Assembly (NCBI RefSeq): GCF_011801145.1
Contig: NZ_CP046172.1
Span: forward strand, 5,766,001-5,830,000
Direction of reading: 5' to 3'
DNA: 64,000 nucleotides
Origin: Nocardia arthritidis
GTDB taxonomy: Bacteria; Actinomycetota; Actinomycetes; Mycobacteriales; Mycobacteriaceae
Below the pieces are notes generated by a model. The model searched no databases. It saw only the letters and a list, made by a program, of their open reading frames with translations, and was not told the DNA's origin. Both the position numbers and the translations under genes were made by a program. Shown piece after piece: positions 54,413 through 63,895 of this stretch (within the stretch, counting starts at the first letter, position 1; every line of letters starts with the position of its first letter).

Positions 54413-55443
54413 AAAAGACTGTCACCGTGGCTGTTTCGGCGGGTTTGTTGGTTACCGCCTGCTCCTTCGATCCGTCCAGCGTCCCGGTGCCCGGCGCGGA
54501 GGTCGCCGGGCCCACCTACCAGGTGCACATCGAACTCGCGAACGCGCTCAACCTGCCCGCGAAGGCCAAGGTGGTGGCCAACGGGGCGCAGGTCGGCACC
54601 CTGCGCACGGTGCGCGTCATCGATCCGACGGCGGGCGCGCCCGGCCGGGTGGATGCCGTCGTCGACATCTCCGCCTCGGTCCGGCTGCCCGACACCACCA
54701 CCGTACAGCTGCGCCAGAACACCATCCTCGGCGATATCTTCATCGGATTGACAACGCCCACAACAGGTTCCGCCAAGACGATCGCACCGGGCGGCGTCAT
54801 CCCGCTGACGCAGACCAAACCCGCGCTACAGGTTGAGGATCTGCTCGCCGGCCTGTCCACCTTCATCGGCGGCGGCGCGGTGCAGCAGGCGCAGAACATC
54901 ATCAACCGGGTCAATGCCACGCTGCCCGCGCAACCCGCCGACACCGCACACGTTTTCGACGTCCTCGGCAAGGACGCGATCGACGTTTCCGCCAATACGG
55001 ATGCCGCCGACCGCTTCCTGCAGGCGATCAAAGAGGATCTGAAGGCGGTGCTGGACAATCCGGTCGAGCTGGGCACGCTGCTCAGTCCCCGTGGCGCGGT
55101 GGAGATTCCGGCGGATGCCAATTCGCTGGTGCTCACCCTCGGCGTGGTGGGTGGCCTCGGCGTGATCGGGCATGCCGTCGCCTGGCTGGGCCCGCTGCTG
55201 GAACGGGCCGACGCGGCGGCGCGGGCGCTGGTGCCGATCCTGCTCGCCGATCACCCGCTGAACCTCGACGCGCCGTCGAATCTGAACCGGGTCGTCACCC
55301 TGTTGCGGGAGAAGATCATTCCGTTCGCCGAGCGCGGGCCGAAGATCAACGTCACCGGGGTTCAGGATGTCGGCGGGGCGGGCGCCGACCAGCAGGTGAG
55401 CGGAATCATCAACGTGCTGCGCATGATCGGAGTCGTCCGGTGA
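54409..55443 (+). CDS. mceE: Mce family lipoprotein MceE (LprK-like)
   Basis: 344 residues; ATGA overlap with mceD. A signal peptide with lipobox (SAGLLVTAC) shows that this is the lipoprotein subunit, as MceE always is. The MCE domain follows: YQVHIELANALNLPAKAKVV, ANGAQVGTLRTVRV, TVQLRQNTILGDIFIGLT. The helical tail ends GIINVLRMIGVVR. It should be tethered to the outer face of the plasma membrane by lipid. Confidence 0.92.
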   Translation: MKKTVTVAVSAGLLVTACSFDPSSVPVPGAEVAGPTYQVHIELANALNLPAKAKVVANGAQVGTLRTVRVIDPTAGAPGRVDAVVDISASVRLPDTTTVQLRQNTILGDIFIGLTTPTTGSAKTIAPGGVIPLTQTKPALQVEDLLAGLSTFIGGGAVQQAQNIINRVNATLPAQPADTAHVFDVLGKDAIDVSANTDAADRFLQAIKEDLKAVLDNPVELGTLLSPRGAVEIPADANSLVLTLGVVGGLGVIGHAVAWLGPLLERADAAARALVPILLADHPLNLDAPSNLNRVVTLLREKIIPFAERGPKINVTGVQDVGGAGADQQVSGIINVLRMIGVVR

Positions 55444-56411
55444 AAACGTCCTCGGTCGCCTCGCTCGCCGCCATCGCCGCCATCCTGGTGGTCGGCAGCT
55501 CGTATCTGACTTTCGGTGTGGTGCAGGTGCGTTGGTTCCAGCACGACAACACCGCCACCATGGTGGTGCCGGATTCCGGTGGGCTGCTGCCGCGTTCGAA
55601 GGTGCTGCTGCAGGGGATCCAGATCGGTCAGGTGACCTCGGTGGAGCACACCGGCCCGCGGGTGCGGGTCGCCTTCCGGTATGCCGCCGACTACCGGATA
55701 CCGGCCACCAGCACCGCCCGGATCGAAAGCCTTTCGGGTTTGGGCGAACCCTATCTGGAGTTCATGCCGAGCACCGATGCCGGCCCGTACCTGAGGGACG
55801 GCCAGCAGGTGGACGCGCGGACCGTAATCGCGCCCGTCTCCCTACCCGAGGTGGCGCGCACCGCGACCAAGATGCTGGCGCAGGTGGATCCGAAGCTGGT
55901 CGGCGCCATCATCGACAATTTCACCCAGGCGTTCGCGGGCACCCGGTCGGTGATTCCCGACCTGTCCAGATCCACCGACCTGCTGGCGGCCACCCTGCTC
56001 AGCCGCACGGCCGTGATCCGCCAGCTGCTGGTCGACCTGCAGACGCGCGCCGACGACATGTGGTGGGCCGGACCGGAATTGACGAAGGCGTCCGGGCCGT
56101 GGGCCGAATTCGGGCCCAGGGTGACCGATGTCGCCGACGATATCGCGCGGGTCATCCGGGCCGGTGACGCACCCGACGCCTTCCTGACCGACACGCCCGA
56201 GGTGATCGGCCTGGTACCGCTGATCAATCAGATCGCCGCGAAGATCAACGTACTGGGCCCGGACGCGAAAACCCTGCTGCCGCTGTTCGAACCGTTCGTC
56301 CACCTCGCCACCGGCGTCGCGGGGCAGATCGATCTCAGCGCGCTCATCTCGCAAGCGCTGCACGCCACCAGCCCCGACGGCGCGCTGCGGCTGCAGCTCA
56401 CCGTCAAATGA
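55440..56411 (+). CDS. mceF: Mce family protein MceF
   Basis: 323 residues from GTG 55440 (GTGA with mceE). Helix VASLAAIAAILVVGSSYLTF, then MCE domain (VPDSGGLLPRSKVLLQGIQI, GQVTSVEHTGPRVRVAF, ESLSGLGEPYLEFMP). The C-terminal stalk is shorter than in many MceF proteins, which can exceed 500 residues with Pro-rich tails; none is present here. Sixth subunit of the assembly. Confidence 0.9.
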   Translation: MKTSSVASLAAIAAILVVGSSYLTFGVVQVRWFQHDNTATMVVPDSGGLLPRSKVLLQGIQIGQVTSVEHTGPRVRVAFRYAADYRIPATSTARIESLSGLGEPYLEFMPSTDAGPYLRDGQQVDARTVIAPVSLPEVARTATKMLAQVDPKLVGAIIDNFTQAFAGTRSVIPDLSRSTDLLAATLLSRTAVIRQLLVDLQTRADDMWWAGPELTKASGPWAEFGPRVTDVADDIARVIRAGDAPDAFLTDTPEVIGLVPLINQIAAKINVLGPDAKTLLPLFEPFVHLATGVAGQIDLSALISQALHATSPDGALRLQLTVK

Positions 56412-56422
56412 CCGGAGGAACC

Positions 56423-56944
56423 ATGCGCGACATTTCGGTCAGGGTATCGAGCCTCGTTGCCGCGGCGGTGATCTCGCTGTTGATCGCGGCGGTCGCCGTG
56501 CTGTCGGTGCTGGTGGCGGGTGCGCGCGGCGACCTCGCGGACCACGACGCCGCGGCCGCCGACACCCGGCACGCCGAGAAGGTCGCCACCGACTACGCCG
56601 TCGGCGCCTCCACCATCGACTTCAACAACCTCGACACCTGGGTCGGCCGCCTCAAAACCAACGCCGCCCCAACCCTTTCCACCCGCTTCGACGCGACCGC
56701 ACCGGCCCTGCGCGAGCTGCTCACCCCCCTCAAATGGGTCTCCACCGCGAAACCCATAGCCGCCAAAGTGCTTTCCGTCACCAACGGCGCCTACACCGTC
56801 GACGTCTTCCTCACCATCAACTCCACCAACATCCAAAACCCCCAGGGCGCACTGGCCACCGTCGACTACTCGGTCACCGTCGACAAGAATTCCGGTTGGC
56901 AGGTCACCGAAGCGGGCAACGACAAACCGTTCCCGCTCAAGTGA
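56423..56944 (+). CDS. Mce-associated membrane protein
   Basis: A 173-residue protein. ATG 56423 follows GGAGG at proper spacing; ATG 56408 overlapping the mceF stop is a possible alternative. An N-terminal helix (VAAAVISLLIAAVAVLSVLV) is followed by a short coiled stretch (DTRHAEKVATDYAVGASTID) and an NTF2-like beta domain (VLSVTNGAYTVDVFLTINS, VDYSVTVDKNSGWQVTEAG). This is the layout of Mam/OmamA proteins that stabilise Mce complexes. Most mce operons carry two or more; only one is found here. Confidence 0.82.
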   Translation: MRDISVRVSSLVAAAVISLLIAAVAVLSVLVAGARGDLADHDAAAADTRHAEKVATDYAVGASTIDFNNLDTWVGRLKTNAAPTLSTRFDATAPALRELLTPLKWVSTAKPIAAKVLSVTNGAYTVDVFLTINSTNIQNPQGALATVDYSVTVDKNSGWQVTEAGNDKPFPLK

Positions 56945-57007
56945 GCGTCGAGTCTGACCGATTCCGAAATTGTTGTGGTACAAGAACTCCGGCGGCGGCA
57001 ACCCGCC

Positions 57008-57652
57008 TCAGTCCTTGACGACGAGGCCGAGGTGGCGGGCGAAGACCGGTGCCAGGTCCAGTAGTTGGGTGTGGTTGATGGTGGCGCCGCGGAGGGCGTC
57101 GAGGCCGTCGGTGACGCCGAGGGCGGTGGCGCCGCGCAGGTCGACCTTGGCGAGTTGGGCTTTGGCGAAGGAGATGTCGTCGAGGGCGGTGCCGGGAAAG
57201 GTGACGTTGGTGAGTTTGGCGTCGCCGAAGTCCGTGTGGCGCAATACACAATCGACGAAGGTGACATCGCGCAGCACGGATTTGCGGAAGTTCACCGAAT
57301 CGAATTTGCAGCCCTCGAAGCGGATGCGGCGCAGATTCGTACCGCCCGCATCCACACCGGACAGCGCGCCGTCGATCATCTCGGCGTCCTGCCACGCGGT
57401 GTCGGATACGTCGGTACCGATCCAGCGGACCTCACGCAGCCACACATCGGCGAACCGGGCGAAGCGCAGCGAACCGCGGCCGACGACCAGGCCGGTGAAC
57501 GCGCACTGGGTGAAGCGCGCATTGCCCGCGGCGAGATCCTCGAGGGTGCGCCCGTCGACGTGCACGCACTCGTAGTCGCCCTCGGGCTCGAGATCCCCGT
57601 CGAACGGCGCGAGATGACGCGCGTACGGCAGATCTGCGAGCTGGTGCGGCAT
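57008..57652 (-). CDS. Pentapeptide-repeat protein
   Basis: A 214-residue protein. A(D/N)LxX-type pentapeptides run through the centre in loose form: CAFTGLVVGRGSLRFARFAD, EMIDGALSGVDAGGTNLRRI, KFDSVNFRKSVLRDVTFVDC, HTDFGDAKLTNVTFPGTALD and FAKAQLAKVDLRGATALG. These form a right-handed quadrilateral beta-helix. Some relatives (MfpA, Qnr) mimic DNA and protect gyrase from quinolones. This one is shorter in uninterrupted repeats than expected for that role, so function is unknown. It is convergent with the mce operon, 63 bp apart. Confidence 0.85.
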   Translation of the reverse strand: MPHQLADLPYARHLAPFDGDLEPEGDYECVHVDGRTLEDLAAGNARFTQCAFTGLVVGRGSLRFARFADVWLREVRWIGTDVSDTAWQDAEMIDGALSGVDAGGTNLRRIRFEGCKFDSVNFRKSVLRDVTFVDCVLRHTDFGDAKLTNVTFPGTALDDISFAKAQLAKVDLRGATALGVTDGLDALRGATINHTQLLDLAPVFARHLGLVVKD

Positions 57653-57698
57653 GGGCGTCCTCTCCGGTAGGGCTGTCGTCTCGACAGTAGCCGAGCAG

Positions 57699-58913
57699 CT
57701 AGGGATCGAGCCGCGCCGCCCGTCCGCGCAGGTAGCGTTGCTGCGGCACGCTCGTCGCCCGCTGCGCCGCATCGAGGTAGGCGGTGCGCGCGGCCGCGAT
57801 GTCACCCGCCGTCTCCAGCAGATGCGCCCGCACCGCGAACAACCGGTGATCGCCCGCGATCCGCGGATCCGCCTCGAGTTCGGTGACGAGCCGCAACCCG
57901 GCCTCCGGTCCGGCGGCCATCGCCACGGCCACCGCGTGATTCAACGCGACCACCGGATTGTCCACCAGCGCCATCAGCCGCCGGTACAGCAGCACGATCT
58001 GCGGCCAATCGGTTTCGCCGTAACTGGGCGCCTCATCGTGCAGCGCCGCGATCGCCGCCTGCAACTGGTACGGGCCGGGCGCCCCGGACGGCAACGCGGC
58101 GGTGATGAGCTCGACACCCTCGGCGATCAACTCCCCCAACCATTTTCGCCGATCCTGCGCTTCCATCGGGATCAGCTCGTCACCGGGACCGGTACGCGCC
58201 GGTCTACGTGCGTCGGTGAGCAGCATCAGCGCGAGCAGCCCGGCGACCTCGCCGTCGGCGGGCAGCAACCGATGCAGCATCCGCGTCAAACGTATTGCTT
58301 CACTGGATAATTCGATGCGGTACAGCCGCTCCCCCGCCGTCGCGGCATATCCCTCGGTGAAGATCAGGTACAGCGTGTGCAGGACGGCGGCCAACCGCCC
58401 CGCCGCCGCGACGGGTGCGAAACCCGCGCCGCTGTCCCGTATCGTCCGCTTGGCGCGGGCGATGCGTTTGCCCATCGTCCCCTCGGATATCAGGAAGGCG
58501 CGGGCGATTTCGGCGGTGGTCAGGCCACCGACGGCGCGCAGCGTCAGCGCAACCTGTGCGGGCGGCGTCAACGCGGGATGGCAGCACAGAAACAGCAGCA
58601 TCAGCGTGTCGTCGGAATCGGCCGGTGCGGTGCGCCGATCCTCCGGCAGGGTCCAGCGCGCCACCGTCTCCTCGCGCCGCCTGCGCGCCTGGTCGGCACG
58701 CAGCATATCGGTGAGCCTGCGTGCGGCCACCGCGATCAGCCAGGCGCCGGGATCATCCGGAATCCCTTGTGCGGGCCACTGTGTCGCCGCAGCGAGCAGC
58801 GCCTCCTGCACCGCGTCCTCGGCGGTGTCGAAATGCCCGTAGCGCCGCATCAGGGCGGCGAGAACCCGCGGCGCGGAGCGGCGCAGCAGGTCCGTCGCCT
58901 CCCGGTCTAGCAT
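57699..58913 (-). CDS. ECF-type RNA polymerase sigma factor (ECF42 group)
   Basis: A 404-residue sigma factor. Region 2 reads RVLAALMRRYGHFDTAEDAVQEALLAAATQWP (D-x-A-E-D-A-V-Q-E). Region 4 reads LTLRAVGGLTTAEIARAFLISEGTMGKRIARAK. A long C-terminal TPR-like extension includes LYLIFTEGYAAT, then AIAALHDEAPSYGETDWPQI and LYRRLMALVDNPVVALNHAVA. This extension and the adjacent DGPF/YCII gene define ECF42, which lacks a classical anti-sigma factor. The extension is thought to carry the regulation. It starts nine bases after the DGPF gene. Confidence 0.9.
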   Translation of the reverse strand: MLDREATDLLRRSAPRVLAALMRRYGHFDTAEDAVQEALLAAATQWPAQGIPDDPGAWLIAVAARRLTDMLRADQARRRREETVARWTLPEDRRTAPADSDDTLMLLFLCCHPALTPPAQVALTLRAVGGLTTAEIARAFLISEGTMGKRIARAKRTIRDSGAGFAPVAAAGRLAAVLHTLYLIFTEGYAATAGERLYRIELSSEAIRLTRMLHRLLPADGEVAGLLALMLLTDARRPARTGPGDELIPMEAQDRRKWLGELIAEGVELITAALPSGAPGPYQLQAAIAALHDEAPSYGETDWPQIVLLYRRLMALVDNPVVALNHAVAVAMAAGPEAGLRLVTELEADPRIAGDHRLFAVRAHLLETAGDIAAARTAYLDAAQRATSVPQQRYLRGRAARLDP

Positions 58914-58922
58914 CGGTGCGGC

Positions 58923-59330
58923 TCAGTCGAATTCGGGCGCGGAGTCTTGTAGCGGCCGCACGTCGGCGTATGCGCGGTCCCGAATATGTTGGGGCGCGGG
59001 GCATTCGCTGAACCGTGCTGCGATCTCGATTGCGCGGTTGAAGCTTTCGCATTCGACGATCCAGTACCCGGCCAGCACCTCCTGGGTTTCCGCGTACGGT
59101 CCGTCGGTGACGAACGGCTTGCCGTCCTTGCTGCCCACCCGCCGAGTGTGCACCGGCGCGGCAAGCCCGCGGGTCTCCACTAGCTCGCCGGATTCCGCCA
59201 GCGCCCTGTTGAACTCGGTCATGAACGCGACCATGCCCGCGAATTCCTCCGGGGACCAACCCGATTCGCCGCCGCCGGTCATCGCGTCGTAATCCCGCTG
59301 CGAGGCGTAGCTCAGGATCATGTATTTCAT
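58923..59330 (-). CDS. YCII/DGPF-domain protein, sigma factor partner
   Basis: A 135-residue protein starting at ATG 59330 after GGAGGAG. YMILSYASQRDYDAM opens the YCII fold, and FVTDGPYAETQEVLAGYWIVEC is the DGPF-type segment (here DGPY) followed by the E/D-rich strand. The ferredoxin-like fold proteins are almost always next to ECF42 sigma factors, as here. Their role is unclear; a ligand or stress sensor is suspected. First gene of the two-gene operon. Confidence 0.87.
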   Translation of the reverse strand: MKYMILSYASQRDYDAMTGGGESGWSPEEFAGMVAFMTEFNRALAESGELVETRGLAAPVHTRRVGSKDGKPFVTDGPYAETQEVLAGYWIVECESFNRAIEIAARFSECPAPQHIRDRAYADVRPLQDSAPEFD

Positions 59331-59452
59331 CTCAACTCCTCCGTTCCCGCGCGGCCTTGGTGGCCGCTCGATAGCGACGTCGGAACCACCGACCATTTTC
59401 GGACACCCGACGGCGAAAAACCCGGAACCAGACCGTATGTAATGTTGAACCC

Positions 59453-60631
59453 ATGGGTTCAGAAGTACATATCGACGGCGAGGTCGCCACCGGATTCGAG
59501 CGGGTGCGTGCGGTATTCGCGGCCAACTTCGCCGAAACCGACGAGGTCGGCGCGGCCGTCGCGGTCTATCGCGACGGCCAGCCGGTGGTCGATCTCTGGG
59601 GCGGTCAGGCCGATCCCGGCGCCGGCCGCGCCTGGGAGCGCGACACGCTGCAACTGGTGTATTCGGCGACCAAGGGCGTCACGAGCACGGTCGCTCATCT
59701 GCTCGCCCAGCGCGGCGAAATCGACTTGGACGCACCGGTCGCCAAGTATTGGCCGGAATTCGCGGCCGCGGGCAAGGCCGACATTCCGGTGCGCTGGCTG
59801 CTGACCCATCAGGCGGGGCTCGCCGCGCTGGACCGGCCGGTGCCGCTGGCCGACGCGCTGGCCTGGCAGCCGATGGCCGACGCGCTCGCCGCGCAGGCGC
59901 CGAACTGGACGCCGGGCACGGCGCACGGCTACCACGGGCGCACCTTCGGCTGGCTGGTCGGCGAGGTGATCCGGCGGGCCACCGGGCGCACGGTCGGCCG
60001 CATCCTCGCCGAGGAGATCGCGGGCCCGCTGGGCGTCGAATTCTTCATCGGGCTGCCCGAATCCGAGCGGCGGCGGGTGAGCAGGCTGGTGTTCGGGCCG
60101 AAGGTCGATCCGAACGCTATCCCCGACGAGCTGATCCCGCCCGCGATGGCCCCGCTCATCGCCGCGCTGCGCGACCCGGAATCGTTGGCCAACAGGGCTT
60201 TCCAGGTGACCGATCCGGCCGAGATCGATTTCGATTCACCCGAGGTGCACGCCGTGGAAATGCCCGCGAGCAACGGTATCGGCACCGCGCGCGGGCTGGC
60301 CCGCCTCTACGCCGCGCTGATCGGCGAGGTCGACGGCGTCCGGCTGTTCACCCCCGAAACCCTCGCGGCCGCGACTCGCGAGCAGGCCGCGGGCATCGAC
60401 CGGGTGATGATGTTCGAGGACCGCTACGCCACCGGCTACATGCTGCCCACCGAGACCATCCCGCTGAGCGGCCCGTCCGCATTCGGACATCCGGGCCGCG
60501 GCGGCTCACTGGCCTTCGCCGATCCGGACCGTGGCATCGCATTCGGTTACGTCACCAATTACATCCTGGAAGGCGCACCGGACTTCCGGGCAAGCAATCT
60601 CGTTGCGGCCGTTCTGGATTCGCTGAACTAG
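59453..60631 (+). CDS. Beta-lactamase-fold serine hydrolase/esterase
   Basis: A 392-residue cytosolic enzyme of the class C beta-lactamase/EstB family. The nucleophile motif S-x-x-K is in LVYSATKGVTSTVAHLLA (about residue 74). The Tyr motif is in PGTAHGYHGRTFGWLVGEVI, where Y-x-x-G/H replaces Y-x-N. A late AFGHPGRGGSLAFADP supplies the HxG that replaces K-T-G. Substrates are short-chain esters in characterised relatives; true beta-lactam hydrolysis is unlikely without a signal peptide. It diverges from the DGPF/sigma operon and shares the 120-bp intergenic region. Confidence 0.87.
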   Translation: MGSEVHIDGEVATGFERVRAVFAANFAETDEVGAAVAVYRDGQPVVDLWGGQADPGAGRAWERDTLQLVYSATKGVTSTVAHLLAQRGEIDLDAPVAKYWPEFAAAGKADIPVRWLLTHQAGLAALDRPVPLADALAWQPMADALAAQAPNWTPGTAHGYHGRTFGWLVGEVIRRATGRTVGRILAEEIAGPLGVEFFIGLPESERRRVSRLVFGPKVDPNAIPDELIPPAMAPLIAALRDPESLANRAFQVTDPAEIDFDSPEVHAVEMPASNGIGTARGLARLYAALIGEVDGVRLFTPETLAAATREQAAGIDRVMMFEDRYATGYMLPTETIPLSGPSAFGHPGRGGSLAFADPDRGIAFGYVTNYILEGAPDFRASNLVAAVLDSLN

Positions 60632-61032
60632 CGGGGATAGACGGCGATCTCGACCAGATTGCCGTCCAGGTCGCGGCAGTAGTGCGAGGTCATCTCGCCG
60701 AGCGCGCCGATCTTGGTCACCGGTCCGTTGGTGATCTCGATCCCGCACGCGCGCAGATGATCTCGCACCTCCTGCGGCGACGCCTCGGTGATGAAGCACA
60801 GATCCTCGGATCCGGCGGCCTCGGTGGCGCCGGTCACCCAGTCCGGGTCGTCGGCGAGCGCGCCGAGCGGGCGCAGGTTGATCTTCTGATTCCCGAAACT
60901 CAACGCCGTGCGCCCCTTCGGCCCGAATTTCTCCACCCGCATCCCGAGCACCCGCGCGTACCAGTCCGCGGTGGCCGCGACATCGGCGCAGTTGAGAACG
61001 AGATGATCGAGCCGCTCCACTGTGAAACCCAT
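60628..61032 (-). CDS. VOC-family (glyoxalase/dioxygenase-fold) protein
   Basis: A 134-residue protein. LDHLVLNCADVAATADWYAR and VLGMRVEKFGPKGRTALSFG are the first VOC module; LCFITEASPQEVRDHLRACG, TKIGALGEMTSHYCRDLDGNLVEIAVY the second, with metal-ligand positions His, Glu and the DPDGN-like RDLDGN. Similar proteins are annotated as virulence-associated or glyoxalase-like; no substrate can be deduced. ATG 61032 selected. The stop overlaps that of the serine hydrolase gene by four bases, tail to tail. Confidence 0.85.
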   Translation of the reverse strand: MGFTVERLDHLVLNCADVAATADWYARVLGMRVEKFGPKGRTALSFGNQKINLRPLGALADDPDWVTGATEAAGSEDLCFITEASPQEVRDHLRACGIEITNGPVTKIGALGEMTSHYCRDLDGNLVEIAVYPR

Positions 61033-61291
61033 GATCACGACCCTACTCACCGGAAACTCTGATCCGGCAGGGTAATTCATCACACCTTTTGACCCGTTCG
61101 ATGCGGTAGCGCCATGGTCAGCGCGCCGGGCACCGCGGCGAACGCACGGTCCAGTTCCGCCGCGAGCCGCCCGATACGGGATTAAAACCCGGGTGGTTCC
61201 AATGGGTGACCCGGTGGGCCGATGCGCCGATCATCGAAGGTCCGCGGTCACCACGGTCGGCCGTGTCATGTCACTGCTGCCCGAGGAATTC

Positions 61292-62083
61292 ATGTCGTCG
61301 ATCGCATCGCGGCCCAACGCCGTTCGGCTGCGCGCCGGCTGGTGGGCGCGGGCGCTGAGCCCGGCCGCGCTGGTGCTGGCGTGGCAGGTCGCCAGCGCTA
61401 CCGGTGCGCTGCCGCCGCGGCTGCTCACCTCCCCCGCCACCGTCGTGCGCACCGCGTGGGACCTCATCGCGGCGGGTACGCTGCAGCACGCCATCACCGT
61501 ATCGCTCGGCCGCGCCGCAACGGGTTTCGCGATCGGCGCGGTGCTCGGGATCGGGCTCGCGGTGCTGGCCGGTTTGAGCAGATTCGCCGAGTACCTGGTC
61601 GATCCGCCGGTGCAGATGCTGCGCACCGTCCCGTTCTACGGGCTCATCCCGCTGCTGATCCTGTGGTTCGGCATCGGCGAACCACCGAAGATCGTGCTGG
61701 TGGCCTTCGGTGTGGCGATTCCGCTGTACCTCAACACCTTTGCCGGAATCCGCGGCGTCGACCCGAAGCTCGCCGAACTCGCCGAGGTGCAGCGGCTCGG
61801 CCGGCTGCAACTGATCGGGCATATCGTGCTGCCCGGCGCGCTGCCGCAGACGCTGGTCGGCCTGCGGCAGTCGCTCGGCGTCGCCTGGCTGGCGCTCATC
61901 GTCGCCGAACAGGTCAATGCCGACGCGGGCCTGGGCTACCTCATCAACGACGCCCGCGATTTCCTGCGCACCGACGTGATCGTCGTCGGGCTGCTGGTCT
62001 ACGGGGCGCTCGGCCTGCTCACCGATGCGCTGGTCCGGCTGATCGAACGAAAGGCGCTGGTATGGCGACGCAACTTCCGGTGA
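61292..62083 (+). CDS. ssuC: ABC transporter permease, aliphatic sulfonate type
   Basis: 263 residues from ATG 61292, chosen because GAGGAA lies six bases ahead; ATG 61268 has none. SPAALVLAWQVASATGALPP, TSPATVVRTAWDLI and FYGLIPLLILWFGIGEPPKIVLVAFG, then the EAA loop (ELAEVQRLGRLQLIGHIVLPGALPQTL), match the SsuC/TauC group. It imports sulfonates (or related anions) with SsuB and SsuA. It overlaps ssuB by 22 bp. The 259 bp upstream contain the operon promoter region, where no specific operator was recognised. Confidence 0.87.
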   Translation: MSSIASRPNAVRLRAGWWARALSPAALVLAWQVASATGALPPRLLTSPATVVRTAWDLIAAGTLQHAITVSLGRAATGFAIGAVLGIGLAVLAGLSRFAEYLVDPPVQMLRTVPFYGLIPLLILWFGIGEPPKIVLVAFGVAIPLYLNTFAGIRGVDPKLAELAEVQRLGRLQLIGHIVLPGALPQTLVGLRQSLGVAWLALIVAEQVNADAGLGYLINDARDFLRTDVIVVGLLVYGALGLLTDALVRLIERKALVWRRNFR

Positions 62084-62805
62084 AGGAAAAACCCACCAGG
62101 ACAACCGAATTCGTCGCCCAGGTGCGCGGCCTCGTCCGCGACTTCGACGGCCGCCGGGTGCTCGACCGGCTCGATATCGATATCGCCCGCGGCGAATTCG
62201 TCGCGCTGCTCGGCCGCAGCGGCTCCGGCAAGTCGACGCTGCTGCGCGCGCTGGCCGGACTGGACCGGGAGGTCGGCGGCGACCTCACCACGCACGGCAC
62301 CACGGCCGTCGCCTTCCAGGAACCGCGCCTGGTGCCGTGGAAACGGGTGCTGGCCAACGTATCCCTAGGTCTGCGGCACCCGGATCCGAAAGCCGCCGCC
62401 CGCGCCGCACTCGCCGAGGTCGGGCTGACCGAACGCGCCGACGCCTGGCCGCTCACCCTCTCCGGCGGCGAGGCCCAACGCGTCAGCCTGGCCCGCGCCC
62501 TGGTTCGCGAACCGGACCTGCTGCTGCTCGACGAACCGTTCAGCGCGCTCGATGCGCTCACCCGAATCACCATCCACCGCTTGGTGATCCAGCTGTGGCA
62601 GCGCCGCGCGCCGGGAGTGCTGCTGGTCACCCACGACGTCGACGAGGCGCTGCTGCTCGCCGACCGGGTGCTGGTGCTCGGCGACGGCCGCATCGTGCAC
62701 CGGACGGTGGTCGACGCGCCGCGCCCGCGCCGCACCGAACAGCTTGCCCCACTGCGTAATCGGCTACTCGCCGAACTCGGCGTCACCCAGGAAGGATCCG
62801 CATGA
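62062..62805 (+). CDS. ssuB: ABC transporter ATP-binding protein, aliphatic sulfonate type
   Basis: 247 residues; ATG 62062 with AAAGG ahead. Walker A LLGRSGSGKSTLLRALAGL, Q-loop AFQEPRLVPWKRVLANVSLG (the 'f Q e.rLlPW..v..Nv' of SsuB/TauB), signature LSGGEAQRVSLARAL, Walker B LLLLDEPFSALD and switch VTHDVDEAL are all present. It powers uptake through SsuC. It ends with ATGA overlap on ssuA. Confidence 0.9.
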   Translation: MATQLPVKEKPTRTTEFVAQVRGLVRDFDGRRVLDRLDIDIARGEFVALLGRSGSGKSTLLRALAGLDREVGGDLTTHGTTAVAFQEPRLVPWKRVLANVSLGLRHPDPKAAARAALAEVGLTERADAWPLTLSGGEAQRVSLARALVREPDLLLLDEPFSALDALTRITIHRLVIQLWQRRAPGVLLVTHDVDEALLLADRVLVLGDGRIVHRTVVDAPRPRRTEQLAPLRNRLLAELGVTQEGSA

Positions 62806-63809
62806 TCGTCAGGAAACTGGTCCTCGCATCGGCGCTCGCGCTGGTCGCGGCGGTCGGCACGGCGTGCGGATCCGGCGACAAGGCCGATCCCGCTGTGCGC
62901 GCGGACGGTTCGGTCGATCTGACCCGGGTAACGCTGCGCGTCGGCGATCAGAAGGGCACCGGATTGCAGGCGCTGCTGACCTCGGCCGGTGAGCTGGACA
63001 GGGTGCCGTACAAGCTGAGCTGGTCCCAATTCACTTCCGGCCCACCGATGTTGGAGTCGATCAACGCGGGGGCGGTGGACGTCGGCGGCGTCGGCAACGC
63101 GCCGCCGGTATTCGCGGCGGCCGCGAATTCGGCCATCAAGATCGTCACCGCATATCAGGCGGGTGTCGACGGTCAAGGCATCGTGGTGCCGAAGGATTCG
63201 CCGCTGCACGGCCCGGAAGACCTGCGCGGCAAGAAGATCGCGGTGGCCAAGGGCAGTTCGGCGCACCACCACCTGCTCACCGTACTGGCCAAGGCCGGTC
63301 TGAAGTGGAGCGATATCGAACCGCAGTACCTGCAGCCCGCCGACGCGCTGGCGGCGCTCAGCACCGGCCGGGTGGACGCCTGGGCCATCTGGGATCCGTA
63401 CACGGCACAGGCCGAACAGCAGACCGGCGCGCGAATCCTGGTGAGCGGCAAGGGATATCTCAATGGCGACAGCTTCTACGTCGCGGGCGACAAGGCGCTG
63501 GCCAACAAGGCGACCGCGGCGGCGCTGCGCGACCTGCTCGCCCGGATCCAGCGTGCGCACACCTGGGCGAACGAACATCCCGAACAGTGGGCGAAGACCT
63601 ACGCCGACCTCACCGGACTCCCCTACGAGGTGACCCTCACCGCGGTGAAACGCGACACCTACCGCGACCATCCGATCGACGGGCCGACCATCGACGGTGA
63701 ACAGTCGGTCGCCGACATCTTCGCCGCCGCCGGTCTCATCCCGCACAAGCTCGACATCAAGTCCGCGATCGACACCCGCTTCAACGATCTGTTCTCCGGC
63801 AACCCCTGA
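62802..63809 (+). CDS. ssuA: Aliphatic sulfonate-binding lipoprotein
   Basis: 335 residues. Signal and lipobox ALVAAVGTACGSG anchor it. The binding fold begins VTLRVGDQKGTGLQALLTSA, then SWSQFTSGPPMLESINAGAV, DVGGVGNAPPVFAAAA, KIAVAKGSSAHHHLL and VDAWAIWDPYTAQAE, characteristic of SsuA. No ssuD/ssuE monooxygenase pair is adjacent, so desulfonation must be elsewhere or the substrate differs. Confidence 0.88.
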   Translation: MIVRKLVLASALALVAAVGTACGSGDKADPAVRADGSVDLTRVTLRVGDQKGTGLQALLTSAGELDRVPYKLSWSQFTSGPPMLESINAGAVDVGGVGNAPPVFAAAANSAIKIVTAYQAGVDGQGIVVPKDSPLHGPEDLRGKKIAVAKGSSAHHHLLTVLAKAGLKWSDIEPQYLQPADALAALSTGRVDAWAIWDPYTAQAEQQTGARILVSGKGYLNGDSFYVAGDKALANKATAAALRDLLARIQRAHTWANEHPEQWAKTYADLTGLPYEVTLTAVKRDTYRDHPIDGPTIDGEQSVADIFAAAGLIPHKLDIKSAIDTRFNDLFSGNP

Positions 63810-63895
63810 CCCGGTCGACGACGACACCTCCCGAACGACGAGAATGGACCCTTCGGTCCGCACCGCGAGACCGCGAACCGTTCGTGAGGGAGTCG